64,000 nt of DNA. Source: Dreissena polymorpha (taxonomy: Eukaryota > Mollusca > Bivalvia > Myida > Dreissenidae). Under the pieces are notes generated by a model. That model did no database searches. It was not told the DNA's origin and saw only the letters and a program-made list of their open reading frames with translations. Below, piece after piece: positions 1-13,200 of the stretch (positions are counted from its first letter, which is position 1; each line of letters opens with the position of its first letter). The translations under genes and the position numbers were made by a program. Where the stretch lies: the NCBI RefSeq assembly GCF_020536995.1, contig NC_068355.1:1278264-1342263 (forward strand). The letters run 5' to 3'.

Positions 1-1279
1 TTCATACACATACACAATATCTGCCTTTTTTTGTTTTTTTTCATCTCTAAGTTAACCAATACTTAAATTATTAATTAAATTCGAAAATTTGTTCACACTG
101 CAATAGTAATAAGGAAGCAGGATCACGTGACTTTGTGGAGTTCACAATTGAACGTTAATGGATGTAAACACATGTAAACACAGCTGGAAGTGGTGTTTTT
201 TTTTCAAATAACTTTCAAATATTTTTTTTTTAAAGAATTTCAACTAGTGCATAAAAGACAGTTTTTGTGCTGCTTATGGCAATGTGAAATACATGAGACT
301 CTGACTTTATTTAATAGGGTGTGTTCTTGGCCAAAAATTTGATGTGTAGAGCATTCAATACAGATATGGGCATGCAGCATGCAACGAGAAATTTTGGCAC
401 TGATTTCAGACTTATTAAAGGATTAAGTCTTATATCTTAAAGATATCGGCACAAACTGAATGAAAAACTGTCTATTATACAGTAAAGATGTTTGACTGTC
501 CAAAGCTGATTGACGGGGATATGCCAAAAATACATTGATTTCCTCATGCATTATGGGAAAATATTTTTCTTCTAATTTGTAAACTATACAATGAAAATCA
601 TATTTCAATAAATACTGTTTCATTCCCTTCTGACTTATCAACAATGTACCCCAGTCTCTCTTCTATACAAATCTCAAATAAAATACAATTTATTTCCTTT
701 CTTATCGCAAATAAAATAAGCAAGACTTATCTAATTTTCAATACATTTTCTGTATTTTGTAATGCATCTGGACAGTCTATCGGAACATTGTTATATTATT
801 ATTAATACAGTGGTCGTTACAATAATTAATCCCAAAAATTGATTAAAACTAACAACTTTATGCCATTATATAATCAAGTCATGGTAAATATACGTATAAT
901 TACAGCCGCAGGCTTAAAGACGCAAACAATTAAGCTTTTAAGAACATTAACTTTTAAATAACCGTCTTTAGCACTGTCGCTTATTCATTGTCCATGTCTT
1001 TTGAAAAGCTTGTCTTGACTACCATTATATGCTACAACAGAAGCACCTCCTGAATGAAGTGAATGCAAACAATATCTATAAACATAGTTTATATGCAGCT
1101 TTGAAACTTAAAAAAAAACTATCTTAGATTCGTATAAGACATCTTTCTGTTTGTTTTCCTGACACTGTAACCTGAATACTCAAACATATATTACACAATA
1201 AATAATCATCATCGAGTAACTTACACCAACTTATTATTTTTTGACATTCTCAAGGGATATCTATTAGTTCTTTTTTTTT
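1..1279. other. No gene recognised (AT-rich non-coding)
   Basis: AT-rich sequence with short homopolymer runs and no convincing splice-bounded open frame on either strand. It may be intron or intergenic DNA. Confidence 0.5.
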
Positions 1280-2259
1280 AGCTCACCTGATTGCTCAGGT
1301 GAGCTTTTGTGACCGGTCTTTGTCCGTCATATGTCTGTCCGTCCGTTAACATTTGTTGTAAACACTCTAGAGGCCACATTTCTTGTCCCATCTTCATGAA
1401 ACTTGGTCAGAAGCTTTGTCCTAATGAAATCTCGGCCGAGTTCGAAACTGGGTTGTGCCTGGTCAAAAACTAGGTCACTAGGTCAAAAAAAAAGGACATA
1501 ACTTGTAGACACTGTAGAAGTCACATTTCATGCCCAATCTTCATGTAACTTTGTCAAAATGTTTGTCATAATGATATCTTGGTTGAGTTCAAAAGTGGTT
1601 CCGATCCGTTGAAAAACATGGCCGCAAGTGGGCGGGGCAGTTTTCCTTTTTGGCTTTAGAGAAACCTTGTAAACACTCTAGAAGTCACAATTTTTGACCA
1701 ATTATCATGAAAGTTGGTCAAAACATTGGTTCAATTGATGTCTCGGACGAGTTCGAAATGGTCGAGATTGGTGAAAAAACATGGCCGCCAGTGGACGGGG
1801 CATTTTTCTCTATATGTATATAGTGGCAGTTTTCCCTATTTGGCTATTGAGAAACCTTGTAAACACTCTAGAAGTCACATTTTTTGCCCAATCATCATGA
1901 AAGTTGGTCAAAATATTGGTTTTATTGATATCTCGGACGAGTTTGAAAATGGTCAGGATCGCTGAAAAAACATGGCCACCAGTGGGCGGGGTATTTTTCT
2001 CTATATGAATATAGTGAAAACATGTGAACACAGTAGATGTCACATTTTTGGACCAATTTTCATGAAATTTGCTCAGAACATATGTTTCCTTGATACGAGA
2101 GTCAAGTTATAAAATGGTTCCGGTCAGTTGAATAACATGGCTGCTGGGAGGGGGGCAGTTTTCTCATTATTCCCCCCCCCCCCTTTCGAAGAAGAGGGGG
2201 TATATTGTTTTGCTCATGTCGGTCCGTCCATCCACCAGATGGTTTCCAGATGATAACTC

Positions 2260-5200
2260 ATGCCAAAGATCATGAAACTTCAGAGGTACATTGATCATGA
2301 CTCGCAGATGACCCCTATTGATTTTCAGGTCACTAGGTCAAAGGTCAAGGTCACGATGACCCGAAATAGTAAAATGGTTTCCGGATGATTACTTAAGAAC
2401 ACTTATGCCTAGGATCATGAAACTTCATATATACATTGATCATGACTCGCAGATGACCCCTATTGATTTTCAGGTCACTAGGTCAAAGGTCATGTTGACC
2501 CAAAGCAATAAATTGGTTTCCAGATGATAACTCAAGAACGCTTATGCCTAGGATCATGAAACTTGATAGATACATTGATCATGACTCGCAGATAACCCCT
2601 ATTGATTTTCAGGTCACTAAGCCAAAGGTGAAGGTCACGATGACCCGAAATAGTAAAATGGTTTCCGGATGATAACTCAAGAGCACTTAGGCCTAGGATC
2701 ATGAAACATCATAGGTACATTGATCATAACTTGTAGATGACCCCTATTGATTTTCAGGTCACTAGGTCAAAGGTCAAGGCAATGACTCGAAATAGTAAAA
2801 TGGTTTCTAGATGATAACTCAAGCATGCTTATGCCTAGGATCATGAAACTTCATAGGTACATTGATAATGACTCGCAGATGACCACTATTGATTTTCAGG
2901 TCACTAAGTAAAAGGTCAAGGTCACGATGACCCGAAATATTAAAATGGTTTCTGGATGATTACTCAAGAACACTTATGCCTAGGATCATGAAACTTCATA
3001 GATACATTGATCATGACTCGCAGATGACCCCTATTGATTTTCAGGTCACTAGGTCAAAGGTCAAGGTCACGTTGGCCCAAAGCAGTAAAATGGTTTCTGG
3101 ATGATAACTCAAGAACGCTTATGCCTAGGATCATGAAACTTCATAGATACATTGATCATGACTCGCAGATAACCCCTATTGATTTTCAGGTTATTAGGTC
3201 AAAGGTCAAGGTCATGACTCGAAATAGTAAAATGGTTTCCAGATGATAACTCAAGAATGCTTAGGCCTAGGATCATGAAACTTCATAGGTACATTGATCA
3301 TGACTCGCAGATGACCCCTATTGATTTTCAGGTCACTAGGTAAAAGGTCATGGTCACGATGACCCGAAATAGTAAAATAGTTTCCGGATGATTACTCAAG
3401 AACACTTATGCCTAGGATCATAAAACTTCATAGATACATTGATCATGACTCGCAGATGACCCCTATTGATTTTCAGGTCACTAGGTCAAAGGTCAAGGTC
3501 ACGTTGACCCAAAGCAGTAAAATGGTTTCCAGATGATAACTTAAGAACGCTTATGCCTAGGATCATGAAACTTCATAGATACATTGATCATGACTCGCAG
3601 ATAACCCCTATTGATTTTCAGGTCACTAAGCCAAAGGTTAAGGTCACGATGACCCGAAATAGTAAAATGGTTTCCTGATGATTACTCAAGAGCACTTAGG
3701 CCTAGGATCATGAAACTTCATAGGTACATTGATCATAACTCGTAGATGACCCCTATTGATTTTCAGGTCACTAGGTCAAAGGTCAAGGTCATGACTCGAA
3801 ATAGTAAAATGGTTTCATGATGATAACTCAAGAACTCTTAGGCCTAGGATCATGAAACTTCATAGGTACATTGATCATGACTCATAGATGACCCCTATTG
3901 ATTTTTAGGTCACTAGGTCAAAGATCACGATGACCCGAAATAGTAAAATGGTTTCCAGATGATAACTCAAGAACGCTTATGCCTAGGATCATGAAACTTC
4001 ATAGGTACATTGATCATGACTTGAAGATGACCCCTATTGATTTTCAGGCCACTAGGTCAAAGGTCAAAGTCACGGTGACCTGAAATAGTAAAATGGTTTC
4101 TGGATGATAACTCAAGAACGCTTATGCCTAGGATTATGAAACTTCATAGGTACAATGATCATGACTTGCTGATGACCCCTATTGATTTTCAGGTCACTAA
4201 GTCAAAGGTCAAGGTCACGATGACCTGAAATAGTAAAATGGTTTCTGGATGATAACTCAAGAACGCTTATGCCTAGGATCATGAAACTTAATAGGTACAT
4301 TGATTGTGACTCGAAGTTGACCCCTATTGATTATCAGGTCACTAGGTCAAAGGTCATGGTCACAGTGACCTGAAATAGTAAACTGGTTTCTGGATGATAA
4401 CTCAAGAACGCTTATGCCTAGGATCATGAAACTTCATAGGTACAATGATCATGACTCGCAGATGACCCCTATTGATTTTCAGGTCACTAGGTCAAAGGTC
4501 AAGGTGACAGTGACTCGAAATAGTAAAATGGTTTCTGGATGATAACTCAAGAACGCTTATGTCTAGGTTCATGAAACTTCATTGGTATACACTGAAACTC
4601 CAATATAACGCGCTCCATTATAACGCTGAATCCAATATAACGCGGAGGGTGCTTGGATCCCATTTTTTCTCCAACCTTCCATTTGATTTCTGATTCAAAT
4701 CCGTATTATGCAACTTCATGTATTTTCAGACAATTCAAAGATGGCGGCAATCACATGTTGATTGCTTTATTCAACCGTCCGTTGAACCGATTATAATCGC
4801 CTCGAGGTTAAACAACACCGACAGCTAATGGGTGTTAATCTGTTATGTAATGTCAATAAAGGTGTGAAAAACTCGCGTGTCAGTGTTTATTACATGTATT
4901 CCTCATCAGAGCGGTTCAGTGCGATAATTTCCTTAAGTTAAGTGCAAGCGGGAAAGTAATACAATTAAAGTAATTTAAAACGATTGAAACATTCTTACTT
5001 TGATACGGTTGCAGTTTGACTATATTAAATGAGCGGCTGTGAAATATACTGCCTACTGTATAAAACAACTTTTTCTGTCATTTCATTATCATTCTAGTAT
5101 TATGTAATTTAATCTTTCAGTTCGTGTATAAGAAATTAAATAATGCAGACGATTTATTTACATGCGAACGCAGTGTACCGGTAATTGTTAACAGAGTTTC

Positions 5201-5770
5201 ACTTTCATTTTCGCGCGGTATCAGAAAGTCCCCGGGAAACACGTTTTTTGCATGCGTATGACGCAATAAAATAATTGTTTGTACATGAGTCGTATTGCAT
5301 TCAATCTAAATTTAAAGTCGCTCGTCCAATGAAAGCTCTGCCCCATAATGCACTGTACTCTTAACACTTCTGAAAATGGCATTTATGCGTACGGTTGTGT
5401 TTACGAATTTCTTAAACATATATCGTCATTAATGTTCAAGATTATTATTTTTAAGTGATGTTGCAATTTTATTGGATTATTGGATAACGCGGATCCGTTA
5501 TAACGCTGTTTCGCGGCTTGGACCCCATTGACCGCGCTATATTGGAGTTACAGTGTATTAATCATGACTCGCAGATGACCCCTATTAAATATCAGGTCAC
5601 TAGGTCAAAGATCAAGGTCACAGTTCCAAAAAATGTATTCACACAATGGCTGTCAAGGTCACTGTGACTCATCTTAGAAAAATGGTTTCCGGATGACAAC
5701 TCAAGAATGCTTACGCCTAGGATCATGTAATTTCATAGGTACATTGATCATGACTCGCAGATGAAATAAT
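2260..5770 (+). repeat. Tandem array of ~143-bp units rich in AGGTCA half-sites
   Basis: About 18 units repeat at 139-150-bp spacing (for example 'cctaggatcatgaaac' at 2408, 2547, 2692, 2834, 2979). Each unit carries several AGGTCA hexamers in direct repeat followed by a GGTCA-nnn-TGACC palindrome. The array is broken by a MITE at 4590-5555. Short open frames across it carry no coding signal. Confidence 0.9.
4590..5555. mobile_element. Tigger/pogo-like MITE with TA duplication
   Basis: The ends are inverted: CACTGAAACTCCAATATAAC on the left and, reverse-complemented, CACTGTAACTCCAATATAGC on the right, flanked by TA on both sides. Subterminal 'ataacgcgg' boxes occur at both ends. The element interrupts one unit of the 143-bp array, so it is younger than the array. 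It is 966 bp with no transposase frame. TA target and terminal style suggest a Tc1/mariner-Tigger relative. Confidence 0.8.
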
Positions 5771-5890
5771 GATGAAACTTGACCAGGATGTTTGTCTGGA
5801 CAATATCTAGGTCAAGTTTGACATTTGGTAAAGATTGAATGAACTGACTCCTCTCAGGTGAGCCAACTAGGGCCATCTTGGCCCTCTTGT

Positions 5891-7204
5891 ATTCTTTGTA
5901 CACAGGTCAATGACTATTGATAAAATGCAAAACACAGTAAACTAACTGTTGATAAACACGCAATACTATGTACACTAGAATGCAAGCAACATTTTGCTTT
6001 TGTGTGAGAATACACACAATACGCAACATGACTGCTTGAAAATTGCCGGAAATCTTATTTACAGCATTAATTAAACAATTATGAACTTATCTGGAGAAAC
6101 TTAGATCATGTATTTTAACAACCGATCAAGGTCACAAAACTTGGCATTATCAATGCAATATTTGTATTTTCTCTTATATAAGTTTTGAACACACTTTGCT
6201 TTTTGTCTCTGAATTTTGGGAGACCTGTATTTTATAAATGAATTGTGAATCAGAAATTCCGAATCCAAAATATTTTGTATTCCTTTTAAGTGTCCAAAAA
6301 AGTACAGTATTAACGGAAATCATAACTAAGTCAGGTTTTGGTCCAGATTTTCAAAAATTAAATGTACATCACATTCACACTTGTGTAGAGGGACAAAAAC
6401 ATTTACCGTACTTACCGAACATCAAGGAATAAAAGCACTTGGGAAGCATTAATATGCAGTTTATATGCATGTGTGGACATATCGGAGATTAGTAATGACC
6501 AATCTCAATAACTGTAGCACTGTAGAAATAAAATATTAATTTTTTATTTGGAGAAAAAGTTTGCCATATTTTGTAAAAATGCAACTGCAGAACAATCCAC
6601 TGTTGTTTTTTTTACAAACTGATTATCTCAAAGTTTTCTTTTCCACAAAGCTTTTAATAAACAACACACTATTAATTTAGGACAATGCTTGCCACCAGGA
6701 TGAAAGGATGTTGTACAAGAACAATTGTAATTGTTGCATGCTTTTATTCAGGGCTAAGGATTCATGAGAAATACATGTAATACAAAGGTCACTAGAAAAA
6801 TATTTGACTATGCTTTTTGTATTATATATTTAATTAAACACAAATTAAAACCATAATAACAATTGTTGTTTACTAACCATTTTATTTAATAATTGTTGTT
6901 GTACAAATGTTAAAATGCATACAAATTAATTAATGGTGTTAACTGATTCCAATTCCTCCAGCCATACAAATATTATGTGCTTACATTGGTAAATAAATTG
7001 TAGAGAAATTAGTTTAAAGCAACATCAGAGAGTGATCATCACAACAAACCATTTTAGTAACAATAAACAATGGATGCAAAAGACGCATTTATATATCGTT
7101 TCTTTGGATAATTAATTTAATTGTAATCATGTATACCTCATATAATTTGGGGTGCACAGTAGTATTAACGCTTATAATATACATTTTGAAATTTCTAATT
7201 TCAG
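5891..7204. other. No gene recognised
   Basis: AT-rich sequence with no recognisable repeat family or supported exon. It is probably intron or 5' flank of the gene whose first recognised exon starts at 7205. Confidence 0.45.
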
Positions 7205-10200
7205 ATGATATCAAGCCTGAGGAGAAGTTAGAACCAATAGCTGATACATCTTGTAAATCTGGTAAACTGCACTTGCTATAGCAAGCCAAATTAAATTGAA
7301 ATGGTAGTCATGATCTTGCAACAGCATTTATTGACACCATTCATTCAGGTTAAAAAGATGTTCCCTTGGACAAGGGCGCTTAGGTTTCAACAAATAAGAA
7401 ATCTTCAAAAACAAAACATTTAAATTACATTTATAAAGTGTACATGTTTTGAACTCATAATTAATTTTTAATACATTACATTGTAAAAAAAAGAGGTCCA
7501 AAGTGGCCAAAATGTGTGCTCCTCTAATGCAGTATAACTGAGAAGCACTTAAAAGTTATTTAGCCTTAAGTGTTTATATAGATTATTTTTCCCCCTCCAT
7601 GCCGATGGCAATGTTTACCCCTAGAGGGGCATGATTTGAACAATTTTGGTTCAGCGGATAAATTCCATGTTAAATTCCAACCCATGGACTGCTTCCAGTT
7701 TAGAGCAGAGGGACATGATTTGAACAAACTTCATACAGAATTACTATCTGAGGTCACATACAAAATTGTACAAAGAAATTTGAAAGAGGGATTATTCCTG
7801 TGAATGTCATGAACATCTTAACAGCTGTTAAGGACCAGATATTGTTTAACGAAATTGTTGATGACTTAAAGGGATTAAGGACAACACACTACACCACACC
7901 TACCATAATAGCTCCAAACTCAGGTTATTTGCAGAAACATATACTGTACCAAGTTACATATGCATCTAAGAATGCTAGCTACCAAAACACACAGTTACAA
8001 AAAATGATAAGTTAAGGTATTGCATTGAAACAATTATCGTATTTTTAGTGAGTTACATAACTGGTCCCAGGATTTCAACCCCATGCTAGCTTCATTCACA
8101 CACAACTTCGACACAAACCCTTTATTATTTATTATTGAGCTTATACTTTACTCTATTTTTGTAACAGATGCCTAGATATGTCAATCAAAACCAAGGTTTT
8201 GCATGTGAGATACCTCTTCATACAATTTCAGTTCAAAATCTCCATCAAAATTAAAGATATACATCTGAAACAGGTTTTCATTTTAAACAGTCACACCAGC
8301 TTGACGTTCTCAATGGGACCTTTCTTGTAAGTCTAAAACCAGCAAATGTTGTCACAGTTTTTGTATGTTGTCTACATTTGGTGTTTTAAGTATCTAGAAG
8401 CAACAGTTTTCAGTCAATATTGTAAAAACTTATCAGAATATTTATCTTGAAAATATCTAGTTAAAGTTCAACTCTTGTTCATGTAACATTATATTCACGA
8501 ACTAGGTTGTAACTATCTAAGCCACATATGTGCTGACTATGTTTAGCTTGTTAACACTTAAAGCCAAATTTTTTTCTCAATCTTCAAAAAACTGGGTCAG
8601 AATGTTTATATTGAAAATATCTAAACCAAGTTCTCATCAAGTTTAATTGTGCCCCACAAAAAGGTCACCACCTATATTTTCACTATATCTAGGCCAAGTT
8701 TGAATAAGAGTCATGTGGGGTCAAAAACATGTTACCTAGTCTTAAACCATTTGTGTTTCTATAATTCATGTGAGCACTTTAGGCCCTTTTGTTGTAGAAA
8801 AATGCACATACATATAACACTTATATAGTGGCCCCCTAAAGTTAAACATAACGTTTTTAATCATGTTTCCCTTAAATCATTTCAGAGCAGCCAAAACCAG
8901 ATGTGCCATCAAAAAAACTGAACGGCAAAGATGGTAATGTACACACTTTAACATATTGCACATTCAGTAAAATATTTCTTAAATATAAAATCTTTTTATA
9001 TTCATGTATCAACATGAGTTCCAGACGTGACTACGATGAGATGAGTATAAAAATGTTAAACAGAATGGAAATATTTGTAATAATGTAGTAAACAAGAGTT
9101 GCCAACAACTTTGTCACAGAATTCGCATGTGACAGTCTGGGTTACATCGATCTGTGGTTGTAAGATTTAGTTGTGGTAAAAACATGTTTGCAGAGAAAAC
9201 AAGAGCTGTGTTTGTGAAATACATTGCCCCTACTGCGCCACTTTGAAGCCATATATTTGACCTTGAAGGATGACCTTTGACCTTGAAGGATGACTTGGCC
9301 TTGACCTTTCACCACTTAAAATAGGCAGCTCCATGTGATACACATGCATGTCGAATATCAAGTTGCTTTCTTCAATATTGCAAAAGTTATGACCAAGGTT
9401 AAAGTTTTGGGACAGAATGAAAGACAGAACGACAGACAGAATGACAGGCAAACAGGCCAAAAACAATATACCCCCGATCATTCGATCCTGGGGCAACAAA
9501 ATGGTTAAATGTACCGGTATTAGAGAGAATACAATATTAACCTGGCAATTTTTTTATTCTAGAGACAGAATTCAGAGGGGCTTCCAGTGATCTCACTGTT
9601 TAGCATATTTGGTCACATTGATGGATCAATCTTGGCAAAATTTTCTCAGATTGTTTACTTGTCTACTTTGATGGATCAATCTTGGCCAAATTTTGTCAGG
9701 TTGTTTATCCTAATATATGGACACAATTTGGGATCAAAAATGCGGTCAATATATTCAATCTTGTAAAAACCTTCTTATTGTAAACTTTTTACTGTTTTCC
9801 ACTCTTTAGGAAACATTTCAGACTTGGTTTGAATATTTTTCTTGACAATATTTAATCCAAGTTTGAACTGGGTCAATTTTTCAAAAAACAAACAAACAAC
9901 CTTTTTAGAACCCAAGGGAAATGACGTTTGCATTATCATGGATGACCATGTCAGGACCATTAAAAGAAATCAAATGAAGATGATTAACTTTCAAACACTG
10001 TAATTGCATAGCAGAACCAGTGGTAACAAAGAGGACCATTATGCTTCTTAAGTGTTCAACTGAATTCACAACACAAACTATTGAAAACTTGACTTTTTAT
10101 CCCCCGCCAGAGGCGGAGGGATATTGTTTTGGCGTTGTCCGTCCGTCCGTCCGGCTGTCCGTCCGTTCTCACAAATGATACATTGTGCAACTTTTTTTAT

Positions 10201-13200
10201 GCCCATATATACATTGTGTGTCTTAATTTCATTGTGCGACTAGTCGCACAATACATTTGCCCAAAGTTCGTCAAAATGTGTCTTGTGCAACTTTAAACCT
10301 ATCTGGAGAAGTCGCACAACGTTTTTGTCCAAAGTGTGTCCAAAGGATGTCCATGTAAAACTGTCTATGCGATGGACGAGACCGTAACTTTTATTTTTGC
10401 AAGTGTCTGTGAAAGTTTGAGCGTCTATATTTGAGGCAATCAGAAGCCTGTTTATAAAAAAAACGAGCCAATGAACACCAGGCTTTCTAATCGACGCATG
10501 CGCGTGCACCCGCTTGTTGGACATGTGCAGTGGGACTGTCAAACGTTGTTTATCATAATGGATAGCGGATTTATATTTTATAGAACCATATGTGAGGTAA
10601 GTTTTGTATTTTTTTTTTCTATTACTATAATCTATTTAGATGTTTTTTCTGTTTGTGAATAACTTATGGCACCCAGTTTAAGCCATGAAAAGAGGAATAA
10701 ATAAGGTCATTTTGAAATCTGTTAAATTGGCCACACAGTTATCGGGAAATGCAATATTTAAATTTTGTCCAATTGTTTTTACATCCAAAATGCCATAAGC
10801 ACAACTAATTTTAAAAGAGTAAACGCACATTGCTTTCAATAGTTGTTAATAATTTCGCTGTTTTATCACGCGCACCTGCTCGTCGTTAGCAACGTGAAAA
10901 GACGCCGCCATTTTGTTTGTAAACAACTTTGCTGCAGCAAAATTTTTTATATGGAAAAAAAGTAAAGCGGTGTTGTGGAGCGGCAGTCATCATAATGAGA
11001 TTTTAATTAGATAAGACAAACTGTAAATGCCGAACTGGTCAAACCCGAGTGTCAAGGTGGCATTTAATTAAGATGCCGAAGTAACCAGGTGACGAAGAAA
11101 CTAGCTACCTGTCAATTGTAACCATTATCAGTGTGTCTTAAAATGCGGCTTTTCCAGGGAAACCATGTGTTGGCTGACTACATGTTTAAGTTTTACATCT
11201 TACGAGCAAATAAATGTGTATTGCTCAAGCAAAAACGTTGATCATTACACAGCTGTTTTCAGTGAAACATAAAGGATTTTTTCATTTTCTTTTAAGATGC
11301 ATTGGCGATTATAAAGTTTGCTAAAAATTTGAAGTTGGATGTCTATTATTTGAACAACATTAATTGAACATAAAGCTAAAAAAAAATTCCCCTTTTTCTT
11401 CAAAACAATGTTAAATTCCCCCTACATGAGGGCCCCGGCCCCAGTCCCTTGAAATGTAATTAGGGCCATGTAATGATATCTAGGTTCAGATTAAATCTGG
11501 GTAAAGTTTGTCACCAGATGAACTATTAAAAAATTATGAGTTTATAAAACAAGAGGAACAGAACTGTTTAGTTTTCTATGACAGTGTTCATTTTGTTTTT
11601 ATGTGAGTACCTGGTGCATTGGTGCTATATAATTTGCAGTTGAAAGTTTTTACTTAAATAAATATACACGTAAATATAAATTTTACATTCAACACAAACA
11701 CACGAGGTACTTGCATGTACATTTTGTTTGTAATTAATTCTGAGGTAAATGCAGGGCTTTTTTCAGCCAATTTTACAGCCTTGATGGTCGGCCAATGAAA
11801 ATACTAGAAGAGAAAATATTATAGTTATTGTGTTTATAAAATGTTTAACTTTTATTGGAATATTCAATGCTGGTCTTTCAAACTACTGATATTGAGCTGA
11901 TTTTTAGCTCGGCTGTTTTTGGAGAAATACTCATACTCGTATTGTCATAACCAGCTCTTCGTCCGCCGTCTGCCGTCCGCGTCGTGCTAAAACCTTGACA
12001 TTTGTCTCTAAAGTCAAAGTGCTTCCACCTACAACTTTGAAACTTCATATGTAGAACTACATATGAAGTTTCAAAGTTGTAGGTGGAAGCACTTTGCAGC
12101 TTGAGGAGTTTCACACGCAACACCCATTTTAGGGTCACTTGGTCAGAGGTCAAGGTCACTGTGACCTCTAAAAAGCAATTCTGACAATCTTTTATGCAAA
12201 ACTGCACCCGCAGCCGAGCGTTGGCACCCGTTATGCGGTGCTCTTGTTTAAATTCCAGTGGTATGGGTAGTTTTACATTCTCTTCAAAAACGCCCTGAAA
12301 TACTTTTATTGTGGGATTGTTTATTCGTTATGTATTTGGTTTGTTTGTTTTGTGCGTTTGGGTAGAGCCACCAACCTTCTGCAGTTATCTGGATTCCCGG
12401 GGGGGGGGGGGAGGGGGGGGGGGGGTATCTTCCCAAATTTAAGGGCAGGAGTGTCCCGCTGAGACTTCCGAAATGTGACCCAACTCTGATAAAGTAGACC
12501 CATTTTGATACAATATTTTTGAAAAAGCAGACCCATTTGTATACGACCCTGTTGAGAAAGTGGACCCATTTCAATACCAGAATTTTGATAAACTGGACCC
12601 ATTTCAGTACTAGAATTTGAAAAAGTGGTCACATTTCATACTAGAATTTTAATCTCTATCATATCAATACAGTATACTTATTGAATTATGCAAATATATA
12701 TGTTGTTTTGATATATTATAAAGAGCGTTCTTAAGTATGACCGGAAATTAAATGTTTTCTTAATTTGCTGTGATAACGATTTCATGATTCCACACATTTT
12801 CTACAAAAAATATATTATTATCCATGATGTCACCATGGCAGAGTATAATTCCGTGTACACATGTAGCATAAAGTCGGTTATTTTGACAGTCGTCAAATTC
12901 CGACACAATTTTCATAAATCATTTGCAGTGACTGCACTTTTCCCGGCACTGTTAGATTATGTAACGATTTGGTCACTTAATTATGACGTATGTTAATATA
13001 TGACGTCACAGTATCATTTTGTTCGATCAAGCAACAGATAAAAAAAGTTTCTGCATCTTTCTCGCTACTGATTGATACCCATTTATGTACAAGAATGACA
13101 TTGATCATTCCCATTTTGATACTGATACTTTCAAATCTATATGCATTTATATAAAAGCAAATTTCTGATTTCAATACGCATGTCTATACTTTATATATAT

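Larger units (their letters stand above)
1280..5890 (+). mobile_element. Large dispersed bivalve repeat with AGCTCACCTGA end
   Basis: The unit opens with a small palindrome (AGCTCACCTGA, then TCAGGTGAGCT) followed by TCCGTCCGTC-type sequence, and closes with CTCAGGTGAGCC and 'ggccatcttggccctcttgta'. The first ~900 bp hold imperfect ~130-bp repeats with 'gaaaccttgtaaacactctagaag'-like text; the rest is a 143-bp tandem array. Fragments of the same end lie near 17,035, 22,745 and, inverted, 36,460. I know the family as very common in bivalves, with no coding capacity visible here. Class is uncertain: non-autonomous element or composite satellite. Confidence 0.7.

Noticed and set aside
9560-9596. 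Candidate plus-strand exon after 'ttattctag'
   Set aside because: The only GT at its end is poor and its exit phase does not fit the next exon at 16,059.
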